64,000 nucleotides of DNA from Candidatus Gottesmanbacteria bacterium (GTDB lineage Bacteria; Patescibacteria; Microgenomatia; 2-02-FULL-39-11). A model generated the notes under the pieces. That model ran no database searches. It was not told the origin of the DNA and was given only the letters and a program-made list of their open reading frames with translations. Shown here in pieces: positions 15,598-24,496 of the stretch (positions are counted from its first letter, which is position 1; every line of letters begins with the position of its first letter). Location: contig JACPKY010000002.1 in the NCBI GenBank assembly GCA_016186795.1, positions 817,814 to 881,813 of the forward strand. The letters run 5' to 3'. Both the position numbers and the translations under genes were made by a program.

Positions 15598-16509
15598 ATG
15601 AATGACAAGAAGTATATTGCTCAACTTATCCAGAAACGAAATCAATATCGGAGAAAGAAACTATTTGATGAAGCGGATCAAATACGTAGTCTTTTAAAAG
15701 AAAAAGGCGTACTTCTCGAAGATACTACTCAAGGAACGCTATTGAAGCAATTGGAGAAGAAAAAGCATGTAACCAAAAAAAATGCTTTTCTTCTGTTGTT
15801 TGGTTCAGGAGAGATCTCTTCCGTTGGAAGATCTATTCATGAATTCATATTTAAACAGATAGGACACAATATAAATGTCGCCATAATTTCTACACCCGCT
15901 GGTTTTCAACCGAACGTTAAAGTCGTACATGAAGAAATTGCTGAGTTTTTCAGAAATAAATTAAGAAATTATGTTTCGAACGTACACATCATATATGCAA
16001 ATACTCATAAAGATGCTGATAATCCCCAGTTAATAAAATTTATTGATGAAGCGGATTACATATTTCTTGGTCCAGGTAGCCCCTCATATGCGGTGACTAT
16101 CTTAAAAGATACGTTACTTTTTAAGAAATTATTACGTCTTGCACAAAAGAAAAAAGTGACTATCGGTTTATCATCTGCGGGAGTTGTAGCTTTTTCCAGT
16201 TTATGTCTCCCTGTATATGAAATCTACAAAGTGGGAAACCCTTTACATTGGTTACCAGGCTTGAATTTTTTCTCTACCCTATATAAAGAATTAACAGTAA
16301 TTCCTCACTACAATAATAAAGAGGGAGGACCTAAATTAGATACATCCTTTTGTTATATTGGGGAGGTGCGATTTAATACAATGTTAAAACTTATAAAGAA
16401 CAAACATATCGTGTGGGGAATCGATGAAAACACATGCATCATAGTTGACTTGAAAAATAAATCTTTGACTATTAAAGGGAAAGGAAACAAGCATTCTATT
16501 GATTATTAA
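15598..16509 (+). CDS. Fusion of CysRS C-terminal tail and S51 peptidase-like domain
   Basis: 303 residues. Residues 5-48 (LIQKRNQYRRKKLFDEADQI then RSLLKEKGVLLEDTTQGT) match the terminal helix pair of cysteinyl-tRNA synthetase, which recognises the tRNA. Residues 62-295 form a class I glutamine amidotransferase-like fold of peptidase family S51: FGSGEIS, LGPGSPSYAV and GLSSAGVVA with probable nucleophile Ser193. S51 members include Asp-dipeptidase and cyanophycinase. The combination suggests a serine hydrolase that acts on something tRNA-bound, which is inference. A -10 box TAAAAT at 15585-15590 with an extended TG lies 7 bases before the ATG, so the mRNA is probably leaderless. Confidence 0.8.
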   Translation: MNDKKYIAQLIQKRNQYRRKKLFDEADQIRSLLKEKGVLLEDTTQGTLLKQLEKKKHVTKKNAFLLLFGSGEISSVGRSIHEFIFKQIGHNINVAIISTPAGFQPNVKVVHEEIAEFFRNKLRNYVSNVHIIYANTHKDADNPQLIKFIDEADYIFLGPGSPSYAVTILKDTLLFKKLLRLAQKKKVTIGLSSAGVVAFSSLCLPVYEIYKVGNPLHWLPGLNFFSTLYKELTVIPHYNNKEGGPKLDTSFCYIGEVRFNTMLKLIKNKHIVWGIDENTCIIVDLKNKSLTIKGKGNKHSIDY

Positions 16510-16612
16510 ATTTTGAAAATAGGTCTTTGGGATGGAAAAATTTAACGAGAGAATGGACATAAAGTACGAGATACTACTATAATATTGATAAACATTGGTG
16601 GAGAGGAAGACT

Positions 16613-17035
16613 ATGAAAAAATTGATTGATATCGAGGCGGAAAAGGCGAAGGTTAAATCGGTAATTGATCAGTTTCAGCAAATCTGGGAAACGAAAGATA
16701 TGGAATTACTCTCAAAAATCATAGCCCATGATGCTGAGATGGTCAACTTTGGCACAGACGCTTTCGAACATTTCGTCGGCTGGGAGGCATTAAAAAAGGC
16801 CGTAGAGAAAATGCTACCGTCTTTTGAAAACATCAAAATCGCAGTAAGAAATCAAGTTGTCAAAGTCCATCCCTCCCGTAATGTCGCTTGGTTTTCACAA
16901 GTATGGGATTGGGGTCTGATGGTAGAAGGTAAACCAGTCCATAGTGAAGGCCAGAGGTTTACTGGGGTTTTGGAGAAACGAAATGGCAAGTGGGTATTTG
17001 TACAATTCCACAATTCTGTTCCTGTATCAGGATAG
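16613..17035 (+). CDS. SnoaL/NTF2-like protein (DUF4440 type)
   Basis: 140 residues in the cone-shaped NTF2 fold: helix IDQFQQIWETKDMELLSKI, AHDAEMVNFG, VGWEALKKAVEKML and the strand run NVAWFSQVWDWG, FTGVLEKRNGKWVFVQFHNS. Such proteins are ligand-binding or isomerase-like; no specific ligand. The start ATG 16613 follows the ribosome site GGAGAGGAAG; the TTG at 16595 is rejected. Confidence 0.8.
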   Translation: MKKLIDIEAEKAKVKSVIDQFQQIWETKDMELLSKIIAHDAEMVNFGTDAFEHFVGWEALKKAVEKMLPSFENIKIAVRNQVVKVHPSRNVAWFSQVWDWGLMVEGKPVHSEGQRFTGVLEKRNGKWVFVQFHNSVPVSG

Positions 17036-17052
17036 CCCATTGTGAGGAGCTT

Positions 17053-17379
17053 CTATTCAAATCTAGTAATCTCGACGCAATCAACCGTTATCTTATCGTA
17101 CGGGTGAATTTTTTTAATCGCTGCAACGACATCTTCTATTTTTTCCTTTGGGCATTCCATTTCAATTTTCACTTCATCAACTTTACTTAATTCTCCTACC
17201 GTTCCAATTGTGGGTTTTGCACCAGGTAACGGATACCACGTGCCATATCCTTCTGTAATAAATGCGCAATGAGTATAGTTACCTACAATTCCTGCTCCTT
17301 CCCTGGCTGCTGCATCAATAATTGATTGAATAATTTTTTCATCCCTCGGAGCATAGATAAAAAACTTAAACATTTTCAA
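17053..17379 (-). CDS. NIF3 insertion-domain-like (YqfO/CutA-like fold) protein
   Basis: 108 residues: FKFFIYAPRDEKIIQSIIDAA, then GAGIVGNYTHCAFITEGYGTW and HPYDKITVDCVEI. This is the CutA/PII-like domain found inserted in bacterial NIF3 proteins and also as stand-alone proteins such as this one. Function unknown, probably binding a small ligand or metal. Its start overlaps the stop of the upstream protease-like gene by ATGA, so both are co-translated. Confidence 0.8.
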   Translation of the reverse strand: MKMFKFFIYAPRDEKIIQSIIDAAAREGAGIVGNYTHCAFITEGYGTWYPLPGAKPTIGTVGELSKVDEVKIEMECPKEKIEDVVAAIKKIHPYDKITVDCVEITRFE

Positions 17380-18380
17380 TACTCCTTTCCTGCAAATATT
17401 TTTTCTTTTAAAAACGTATATTTCTCTAAAAGTTTTGCATCTTTCAATGCTTTTTCCCTAAACTCGTTTGCTAAAACAACATAATATGTAAAATGTTCAG
17501 CAAAATTTTCTGCTTTATTTGCCGTAGCGTACAGAGATATATACCCTTGCGAGAGTGTTGCTGGCGGATATTGAATCCCCTGCATATCAAATATGCGATG
17601 ATACTCTGATGCATACTGTTTAAACTGCGGATAGTTCTGATCGTAAATACCTTCTATACCATGATAGCCTACGATGTGACCAAATTCATGAATTGTGTTG
17701 TGTATCCCCAGTGGATGTGTAAGAATAATACCCTCATTTAAACCCTTGAGTGTATCCAGGTAATCTCCGTTAAGAATAGTATACGGTCGTTCATTCAGAG
17801 TACTTATATACATCGTTTTTCCTTGCATCACAGTAAGTACTGAGTCGGGAATACGTTCCAAAGCATCAAAAACATTGATAACGTATTCAATTTTTTCTAA
17901 ATCAATATGATCTGTAGCAGGATCGTACTTGTTGTAATACAAAGAGTTGATATCTTTTGTAACGCCTTGCAATGTAATACCATGCATCTGTGCCCAAGCG
18001 CGAAAAGTTTCGAGCTGTTTTTCTGTTGCAAAGACATTTAAAAGAGGGGGTGTAACTGACTCACTATACAATTGCACTGGGCTAATAAATGAAGTAGTTA
18101 TTTGAGATGAGGACGGTGGCGGAGGTGAAGGTGGAAGAGGTGAAGTTTGGGGAGAAAATGGAAGATACGAATAAGACGGAACAACTGAAATATACTGTAT
18201 TGTATATACAGTAGGTTTTCTCGTATTATTTGATACGTATTGCATTCCTGCAAATGCTAGGGAAATTCCCAGAAGGAAAATCGCCAGTATTAAAATAAAT
18301 AGACGAGGATGCTGAATTTTTGCCTCTTGCGGTGCGTTTTCTGATACTTGCGGCAAAGGATTTTGCTGGTTATCGACCAC
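17376..18380 (-). CDS. Membrane-anchored zinc metalloprotease-like protein (HEFGH)
   Basis: 334 residues: cytoplasmic N-terminus of 25 residues, a membrane helix (residues 27-47), a Pro/Ser-rich linker (75-95) and an external domain. The zinc motif IHEFGHIVGYHG has His231 and a Glu-rich downstream helix (NKAENFAEHFTYYV) that supplies the third ligand, the gluzincin arrangement seen for example in lethal-factor-like domains. Substrate unknown. It is translationally coupled to the NIF3-like gene. Confidence 0.7.
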   Translation of the reverse strand: MVDNQQNPLPQVSENAPQEAKIQHPRLFILILAIFLLGISLAFAGMQYVSNNTRKPTVYTIQYISVVPSYSYLPFSPQTSPLPPSPPPPSSSQITTSFISPVQLYSESVTPPLLNVFATEKQLETFRAWAQMHGITLQGVTKDINSLYYNKYDPATDHIDLEKIEYVINVFDALERIPDSVLTVMQGKTMYISTLNERPYTILNGDYLDTLKGLNEGIILTHPLGIHNTIHEFGHIVGYHGIEGIYDQNYPQFKQYASEYHRIFDMQGIQYPPATLSQGYISLYATANKAENFAEHFTYYVVLANEFREKALKDAKLLEKYTFLKEKIFAGKEY

Positions 18381-18475
18381 ACCATTTAGTATTTCATGAA
18401 ACTCAAAACAACGTCAAATTTTTATTGGGAAAAAAAGGATCGATATAACGGTCCATTCTTTGTTTTGCAATAAAA

Positions 18476-18997
18476 CTATTTGTCTAATTGATTTATTTGT
18501 TCCTGAATTTGATTTTCACTTTGATCCCCGTACGTAATTAAGGCTTTATCTGTTTCTTCTATTTCTCTCGTTAATAAATCATCAGTTTTGATTCCATTTA
18601 AGTAAAAACGTAATGTGCCTTTTTGTCCAGAACAAAAAGTTTCTTCAGTACCTGTGGTTAAGCAATCCTTAGTTAATTTAAATGGAAGAGTTTTGAAAAA
18701 GTCATCCCAAGTTATCCCTTCTTTTTTGACACGAACTACATTGGGACTGTCACCTTGAATATACACATCTTCTGAAAGATTCAGATACATTGAGGCAGTG
18801 AACACTCTAAAAGTGCCATTGGTGTAAATTGCAAATTTAGCAGTTTTATTAACAACGAAAGAAGTGCTTTGGGTAGGTTGCACCTCGAGCGTAGTTGTTT
18901 GCTCTGTTATTCTTGGAGTTAGGGTAGAAAAGCCATACCAGCCTATTATTGCTATAGCTCCCAAAGCAACAAGTAAGAATAAGAAGGACTTACTCAT
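18476..18997 (-). CDS. Membrane-anchored hypothetical protein
   Basis: 173 residues: N-terminal anchor helix (residues 5-23), Thr/Glu linker, then a soluble beta-rich domain with two cysteines (KDCLTTGTEETFCSGQ) that could form a disulfide on the outside. Not recognised. Confidence 0.55.
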   Translation of the reverse strand: MSKSFLFLLVALGAIAIIGWYGFSTLTPRITEQTTTLEVQPTQSTSFVVNKTAKFAIYTNGTFRVFTASMYLNLSEDVYIQGDSPNVVRVKKEGITWDDFFKTLPFKLTKDCLTTGTEETFCSGQKGTLRFYLNGIKTDDLLTREIEETDKALITYGDQSENQIQEQINQLDK

Positions 18998-19103
18998 ACA
19001 TTAAGTATATCAGGGGTTCTAATCAGTCTCTGAGTCTAAAGAAGTTTGGATTGTTGCTGCAATAACCTGCTCAGGACCGATAAATGATATTAGAACGTAT
19101 TAC

Positions 19104-19598
19104 TTAACTATATTTTATTCTAAATTCTCTCGACCTTTTGGTCATCGAGAAATCGGCAATCTTGTCTCTTGAAGGAAGGAGGGAAACGATATTCTTCCAT
19201 TGTTTTTTTATTTTTCCTATATCTGCTTCTTTTGGCGAAAACTGTAATCTGGTATATCTACTTGGGTTTGATTCTACTTTTATTCCTAACAGGCTTAATT
19301 TATTAATAATTTCTTCAGGCAGCTGAAAATCACCCTCTATCATCTGGTCACAGCAATCATTTACAAAACCGGATAGATCTGTAGAATATCCTTTTCTGTT
19401 CATTTCTAATACAGCCTGACGTACCTGTGGTTCCAGTTCTTCAATAAAAACGCCTAATCGGGATTCAACTTTATTCGGATGAGGATTTATTCTTTCCCTT
19501 TTTTTTAAGGCTATTAATCTTTTTCCGTCGATGCTTTTTTTTAATGTGGAATATTTTTTTTGATCAGATAAAGTAGAAATATGAATATAGGTATTCAT
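19104..19598 (-). CDS. Hypothetical soluble protein
   Basis: 164 residues, basic at both ends, no membrane segment. The middle contains LEPQVRQAVLEMNRKGYSTDLSGFV, then a helix and a short beta segment. It may pair functionally with the helicase gene that starts 1.2 kb upstream on the same strand, but the sequence gives no proof. Not recognised. Confidence 0.5.
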   Translation of the reverse strand: MNTYIHISTLSDQKKYSTLKKSIDGKRLIALKKRERINPHPNKVESRLGVFIEELEPQVRQAVLEMNRKGYSTDLSGFVNDCCDQMIEGDFQLPEEIINKLSLLGIKVESNPSRYTRLQFSPKEADIGKIKKQWKNIVSLLPSRDKIADFSMTKRSREFRIKYS

Positions 19599-19628
19599 TT
19601 TAAGAAGACTAATTTCAGTATACTCTTT

Positions 19629-20819
19629 TTAGCTGACAAATGTCAGTGCTTTCCCACGTTTGTTAGCCCTACCGGTCCTGCCGATCCGGTGAATATAATC
19701 GGTATATGAAACCGGCTCATCAAAATTTATGACATGGGATACATCTTCAATATCCATGCCTCTAGCAACAACATCAGTTGCCACCAAAACCTGCAATTGG
19801 TTCTGCCGAAAAAGGGTGAGAGCTTTTAATCTTTGATTTTGAGTTTTATTCCCATGAATGGATGCAACTGAAAAGCCATTTTGTTCTAAATGTCTCGATA
19901 AACGTTCTACTCCCCATTTTGTCCTGCCGAAAACCAATACCTTTTTAAATTCCTCCTGACGCAATAAATTCTGCAGTTTATTGATCTTTTCTTCTTTATT
20001 TTTAACATGAATAACATCCTGATCAATACCCTGGGCAGTTTCTCTTACTTTCACTGAGATGGTCACAGGGTTATGCAAAAATGTCTGAATGATTGTATTA
20101 ACCTCCGGTGCAACGGTTGCCGAGAAAAAAAGAGATTGCCGATTCGCTGGCAAACGAGAGATAATAAATTTAATTTCATTGATAAATCCGATATCTACCA
20201 TCCTATCAACTTCGTCAAGAACTATACTATGGAAATGTCCAAGATCTATAAATTTTCTATTAACCATATCTTTTAATCTCCCTGGAGTGCTAATAACAAA
20301 ATGCGGGTTTCTCTTCAGATCAGAAATTTGGCGGTTCATACTATTGCCGCCAATGACCAAAGAAGAGTAAATATTAAGTGACGTTGCAAAGAACTTCAGC
20401 TCGTCTTGTATCTGCACGGCAAGCTCCCGGGTAGGAACAACAATAAGTACCTTTTCACTTCTTTGATGAATAATTTTATTCAGAAGGGGAATAAGAAAAG
20501 CGGCTGTTTTGCCTGTCCCGGTGTTAGCAATGCCAACGACATCTGCACCTTTTAGGATATGAGGTATCACTTGGTCTTGAATCGGAGTGGGTTGCACGTA
20601 TCCTCGACTTGATATATTTTGCTTTAGAATCTGATCAATTGAAAAATCGTTAAAACTGTTTTTTACAGGAAGATCGCTTTCGATGGGTGAGGAAATTGCT
20701 CTATTGATATATTTTGAAGAATGGATACCAGACTTTTTCCTCTGATTTCCACGATGAAACCTAGATCCTGTCGAGTGGAAGTGATGGAATTTACGTTTGG
20801 AAAATGACCTATTGAACAT
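19629..20819 (-). CDS. DEAD-box RNA helicase (RhlE/CshA-like)
   Basis: 396 residues with all superfamily 2 helicase motifs: Q motif (GYVQPTPIQ), Walker A ANTGTGKTAAF, PTRELAVQ, the DEAD box written as DEVD, SAT, then VLVFGRTK, ATDVVARGMDIEDV and HRIGRTGRANK. The basic N-terminal extension of about 60 residues (KRKFHHFHSTGSRFHRGNQR) is likely for RNA binding. It ends soon after motif VI with no C-terminal extension. The 5' region holds AT-rich hairpins like the one before the cold-shock gene, suggesting a shared cold-response signal. Confidence 0.93.
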   Translation of the reverse strand: MFNRSFSKRKFHHFHSTGSRFHRGNQRKKSGIHSSKYINRAISSPIESDLPVKNSFNDFSIDQILKQNISSRGYVQPTPIQDQVIPHILKGADVVGIANTGTGKTAAFLIPLLNKIIHQRSEKVLIVVPTRELAVQIQDELKFFATSLNIYSSLVIGGNSMNRQISDLKRNPHFVISTPGRLKDMVNRKFIDLGHFHSIVLDEVDRMVDIGFINEIKFIISRLPANRQSLFFSATVAPEVNTIIQTFLHNPVTISVKVRETAQGIDQDVIHVKNKEEKINKLQNLLRQEEFKKVLVFGRTKWGVERLSRHLEQNGFSVASIHGNKTQNQRLKALTLFRQNQLQVLVATDVVARGMDIEDVSHVINFDEPVSYTDYIHRIGRTGRANKRGKALTFVS

Positions 20820-20949
20820 ACTATCTATTGAAAAATTTAAATGAATAAATCTGCCTAAATCGTGAAGTTGCTTTAAAAAAGGGAGAAAGACACACGTGGA
20901 AAAATTAGGGTATCTTTATCTTTGATTCGTTAAAACGAAATCCAATTTA

Positions 20950-20975
20950 AACAGATTTAATCATTTAAATCTGTT
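20950..20975 (-). promoter_or_regulatory. AT-rich hairpin upstream of the DEAD-box helicase
   Basis: Perfect 11-bp inverted repeat (AACAGATTTAA, loop, TTAAATCTGTT). A related AGATTTATTCATTTAAAT stretch lies at 20833-20852, just before the start codon. Both resemble the hairpin before the cspA-like gene. Confidence 0.45.
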
Positions 20976-21080
20976 ACAAACAAGTATACCATAAACGTAT
21001 CTTCCCGTCAAGATACTATAGGGTAGCCAAGCGTGTGAATTCAATCGTCAAAAGCGTTCTCTAATCTTCAGTGTTCGAGG

Positions 21081-21746
21081 CTATTTTGTGATGTAGCTTT
21101 CTACTTTACTTTTAAATTCGTCAAGATTTTCCATGTATCCTACACTATTGCCATTGACAAAAAATTGTGGAATTCCAGATATATTTAGTGCCTCCGCATC
21201 TTCCACATCTCTTTTTATCTTTGCCTCAAACTTATTGTTCTGAATTGACTCTCTAAATCTCTCAACATTCAGGTTTAATTCTTGCGCGTAACGAACAAAA
21301 ATGTCTATGGCAGTTTCGCTTTCTTCCCAGTCCTTTTGTCTTGAAAGTAAAAGGTCATGCATCTCCCAAAACTTCCCTTGCTCACTTGCAGCTTCGGCAG
21401 CTTCTGCTGCAGTCTTCGCATTTTTGTGTTGATTTTCCAAAGGCCAATATCGAACAACTAATCGTAATTTACCTTGATTATCTGAAAGGAGTTGTTTTAC
21501 TGCGGGGTGCATATAAGCACAAGCCGGGCATTGATAATCCACAAATTCCACTAGAATAACCTGCGCACTTTGAGATCCAACAGTAGGACTATCTTCTCTT
21601 ATAAGTAAATCTTGAGATGGAGCGCGAGATGGATTTTGTGCAGATTGCGATCTATAGAAGAATAACGCAAGGGCAAGTACGATAACGATGCCAATTACAA
21701 TAAGAAGTTTTCCCCCAAGAGGAGAAGCTTGTTTTGCAGTGACCAT
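21081..21746 (-). CDS. Membrane-anchored DsbA-family thiol-disulfide oxidoreductase
   Basis: 221 residues: N-terminal anchor (residues 13-31), then a thioredoxin fold with DsbA helical insert. The active site CPAC lies in FVDYQCPACAYMHP and the cis-proline loop is ISGIPQFFVNG. It probably oxidises or isomerises cysteines of exported proteins. A similar enzyme lies at 45658-46281 next to VKOR, which can reoxidise DsbA. Confidence 0.9.
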   Translation of the reverse strand: MVTAKQASPLGGKLLIVIGIVIVLALALFFYRSQSAQNPSRAPSQDLLIREDSPTVGSQSAQVILVEFVDYQCPACAYMHPAVKQLLSDNQGKLRLVVRYWPLENQHKNAKTAAEAAEAASEQGKFWEMHDLLLSRQKDWEESETAIDIFVRYAQELNLNVERFRESIQNNKFEAKIKRDVEDAEALNISGIPQFFVNGNSVGYMENLDEFKSKVESYITK

Positions 21747-21862
21747 TAGTATAACGATACATACAACTTATCTACTTTACAAGAGGAAAGCCAAGCACTT
21801 TTGCTCTCCTGAAGTCTTCTCTCTATATTATATGTCTATATTTTCTGAAATGTACTCTAAGA

Positions 21863-22343
21863 TTACTCTATACCAATTCCTTTATAAAAATAATAATATG
21901 TCTCCGCCTGGAAACTCTCTATCCACCTTTCATCCGGTGTGACGGTTGTTCTGGTAAAACCACTCTTTTCATAGAAACGGACTGCCCGTGGGTTATCTTT
22001 GGATACATCAAGAATAATTTTTTTCACCCCTTGTGCTTTGGCTTCTTTTATAAGCTCTTCAAGTAGCTTTTGTGCAATACCTATTCCTCGATATTTTTGA
22101 CTGATATAAAACCGTTTCATAAGAGCATCAGTCTTTGATAAAAAAAATAATTCCTGCTGTTGCGATAATCCTATCCTTTTCTTTCACGGTAAGAAGTAAA
22201 CCTCCATGTGGAATATGGAAGAGTTTATGAGGCTCATCCATGTAATCAGATGGCCGTTCACTCCATCCCAATTCAGCAAAGATTTCCCGGAAGAATGCGG
22301 CAACTGAGGTACTATCTTTTTTATCATAGTGAACTATTTCCAT
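21863..22343 (-). pseudogene. GNAT acetyltransferase, split by a frameshift
   Basis: The first part (22343-22128) holds the N-terminal strands and ends at GIIFFIKD then stop; the second (from 22120) carries the acetyl-CoA site KYRGIGIAQKLLE and NPRAVRFYEKSGF. Reading the other frame across the junction gives SKTDALMKRFYIS, the expected linker of this family. The change falls in a run of eight A/T bases near 22140, so it may be a true inactivation, a phase-variable site, or a sequencing error. Confidence 0.75.
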
Positions 22344-22392
22344 AGGTCAATTATACAAAAAGTTTCAGTCCACATAGCTAAAGATAACCTCA

Positions 22393-22401
22393 TGATATAA
22401 T
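22393..22401 (+). promoter_or_regulatory. Extended -10 promoter of purU, leaderless
   Basis: TGATATAAT (TGN plus TATAAT at 22396-22401) lies 6 bases before the ATG, with no ribosome site, which implies an mRNA that begins at or next to the start codon. Confidence 0.55.
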
Positions 22402-22407
22402 TTTTGC

Positions 22408-23256
22408 ATGAAAAAAAGTGCTATTCTTCTTGTCAGTTGTCCAGACCGGAAAGGAATTGTAGCAACGGTTGCCGATTTCCTCTATAAACATAATGCAAAT
22501 ATTTTACATGCAGATGAGCATATTGATGCGGATTTTAACCTATTTTTCCTCCGTGTAGAATGGGATCTTACCGATTTTGATTTGCCGAGAGATCAATTTG
22601 TGGACACCTTCAATCCTATTGCAAAGAAATTCCAAATGGAGTGGCGAGTGGAATATTCGCAAGATATCCAAAAAGTCGCCATATTTGTTTCTCAAGAATT
22701 GCATTGTTTGGAAGATCTTCTTTACCGCTATAGAAGTGGAGAATTGAAGTGCGATATATCACTGATCATAAGTAATCATTCCCATGCAAACGAGTATGCA
22801 GAATTTTCTCATGTACCCTTTTTCGAAATATCTCATACCGATAAAGTGACTGCAGAAGAGAAGATAACTCAACTACTTAATAAAAATAATGTCGATCTAA
22901 TTATTCTTGCTCGATACATGCAAATACTTTCACCAATGTTTGTCAAAAAATATTCAAACAGAGTTATTAATATTCACCATTCTTTTTTGCCTGCATTTGT
23001 CGGCGCACGCCCGTATCATCAAGCACATGAGCGAGGAGTAAAAATAATTGGAGCAACGAGTCATTATGTCACTGAATCTTTAGATCAGGGACCTATTATC
23101 GAACAAGATGTAATAAGAGTATCTCATCGGGATGCTGTTGCCGATTTAATTCAAAAGGGGAAAGATTTGGAAAAAATTGTTCTTTCTCGAGCTGTCAGAT
23201 GGCATTTAGAAAATAAAATACTGACGTATGCGAATAAAACAGTAATATTTGATTGA
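22408..23256 (+). CDS. purU: Formyltetrahydrofolate deformylase PurU
   Basis: Hydrolyses 10-formyl-THF to formate and THF. The N-terminal ACT domain (CPDRKGIVATVADFL, residues 11-25) is followed by a formyltransferase-like domain with catalytic Asn in IISNHSHANEYA, the LARYMQILSP loop and INIHHSFLPAFVGARPYHQA, plus HRDAVADLIQKGKDLEK. Length is standard. It is a single gene with its own leaderless promoter. Folate one-carbon metabolism is otherwise hardly visible in the window. Confidence 0.95.
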   Translation: MKKSAILLVSCPDRKGIVATVADFLYKHNANILHADEHIDADFNLFFLRVEWDLTDFDLPRDQFVDTFNPIAKKFQMEWRVEYSQDIQKVAIFVSQELHCLEDLLYRYRSGELKCDISLIISNHSHANEYAEFSHVPFFEISHTDKVTAEEKITQLLNKNNVDLIILARYMQILSPMFVKKYSNRVINIHHSFLPAFVGARPYHQAHERGVKIIGATSHYVTESLDQGPIIEQDVIRVSHRDAVADLIQKGKDLEKIVLSRAVRWHLENKILTYANKTVIFD

Positions 23257-23286
23257 GGGAATAGTTTCCGGATAGTATCCGGACTG

Positions 23287-23997
23287 TTATCTCGGGTCAT
23301 CTAAATAGACTGATTTATTATGGATTAAAGAATACTCAATAAATGGTTTAAAATATGAATATAATCCTTGAAATAAACCTTTTTTAAATCTTCTTCCTGA
23401 TACTATAACTGGTGTATTTCTTATAAATATAACTTTTCCAAACTTTTTTACTTTTTCACCTAACTCTATATCATCGTACGTATTTAATTCTGAATTAAAT
23501 CCTCCTGATTTTACATACACCGATTTTCTTATGGCAAAGTTAAAACCGCTTAACCAGTAGTATCCAAATAAAACTCTGTGCAAAATCATTCCAAACGGTT
23601 GGAACTGGTTCATAATAATTTTTGCGAACAAAGAGCAGTCTTCAAATTTACACGTCCCAGTCACAGCAACGACATTGTTATCATTGAATTTATTGGCTAG
23701 CTCCTCTACCCATGTGGGTGGCATTGTGGTATCTGCCTCTGTACCAAAAATTATATCTCCTGAAGCTTTCTGAAATCCCTGGTTTCTTGCAGCTCCTCTT
23801 CCTTTTTTCTTCTCGATAACTACTTTAAGATTTAATTTATCTTTGAATTTTTGTACTACCTGAATAGTATTATCTGTAGAATTATTGTCTACCACTATGA
23901 CTTCCAACTTTTGACTGGTTTCCTGATGGGCAATTGATTCTAAACAATTCGAAATATATTTTTCTTCATTAAAAGCCGGAATAACTACTGAAATCAT
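23287..23997 (-). CDS. Family 2 glycosyltransferase
   Basis: 236 residues from ATG 23997, preceded by AGGAG; the longer frame to 24039 is unlikely. GT-A features are ISVVIPAFNEEKYISNCLES, VVDNNSTDNT, GRGAARNQGF and the metal-binding acidic cluster in FGTEADTTMP (in place of DxD). The C-terminus has a hydrophobic stretch near FGYYWLSGFNF and a YDDIELGEKVKKFG segment. Typical role is sugar transfer to a lipid or polysaccharide. Confidence 0.88.
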   Translation of the reverse strand: MISVVIPAFNEEKYISNCLESIAHQETSQKLEVIVVDNNSTDNTIQVVQKFKDKLNLKVVIEKKKGRGAARNQGFQKASGDIIFGTEADTTMPPTWVEELANKFNDNNVVAVTGTCKFEDCSLFAKIIMNQFQPFGMILHRVLFGYYWLSGFNFAIRKSVYVKSGGFNSELNTYDDIELGEKVKKFGKVIFIRNTPVIVSGRRFKKGLFQGLYSYFKPFIEYSLIHNKSVYLDDPR

Positions 23998-24038
23998 TTC
24001 TCCTATTCTATCATCATTTGAATGATACACGGAGCACA

Positions 24039-24067
24039 AAAAAACCTTGCATGAAGCAAGGTTTTTT
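24039..24067 (-). terminator. Rho-independent terminator after the cold-shock gene
   Basis: 12-bp stem (AAAAAACCTTGC and GCAAGGTTTTTT) with T runs on both strands, so it can act for the minus-strand csp gene. Confidence 0.85.
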
Positions 24068-24087
24068 GTTTCGCTTTATCAACAATA

Positions 24088-24285
24088 TTAGGCAAGTTTT
24101 ACATTTTTTGCACTTGGCCCTTTTTCGCCTTCTACAACGTCAAATGTAACGGCTGCTCCAACTTGAAGCGCATCAAAAGTAACACCGTTTAAATCTGTGG
24201 AGTGGAAAAAAAGATCTTTTGTTTCTCCCTCACGAGAAATAAACCCATATCCGCGATCTGTTTTTGTTTTAATTGTTCCGCTCAT
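24088..24285 (-). CDS. Cold-shock protein (CspA family)
   Basis: 65-residue OB-fold RNA chaperone with RNP1 GYGFISRE and RNP2 LFFHST. The purine-rich site GGAGGT is 38 bases before the ATG, and the gap holds a hairpin that would bring it closer; see the regulatory feature. Monocistronic with its own terminator. Confidence 0.95.
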   Translation of the reverse strand: MSGTIKTKTDRGYGFISREGETKDLFFHSTDLNGVTFDALQVGAAVTFDVVEGEKGPSAKNVKLA

Positions 24286-24298
24286 AGTATTTTTTAAT

Positions 24299-24330
24299 AG
24301 ATTTATTTATTAAATCTACTTATACCTCCT
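24299..24330 (-). promoter_or_regulatory. Remote Shine-Dalgarno and hairpin in the csp leader
   Basis: On the minus strand AGGAGGT (24330-24324) is followed by a 7-bp hairpin AGATTTA/TAAATCT (24317-24299) and then 13 bases to the ATG. Folding would shorten the path between ribosome site and start, so the leader may respond to temperature. The hairpin resembles those before the helicase gene. Confidence 0.4.
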
Positions 24331-24496
24331 TTCATTCTTTATATTATACTATTTCAGTCGATAATTATAGATGTTTAACAGAATGATTACCAACTCATGC
24401 TCCCCAACGTTCATGCACTTCGAACGCTTTTTTCTAGAGACGGAGGAGAATTTTGAGCCGATATTTATATATCTGCATAGTCGGAGATATTAGAAA

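Noticed and set aside
17053..17379. Truncated NIF3 gene
   Set aside because: The 108-residue CutA-like domain is a known stand-alone family and is complete, with an ATGA start.
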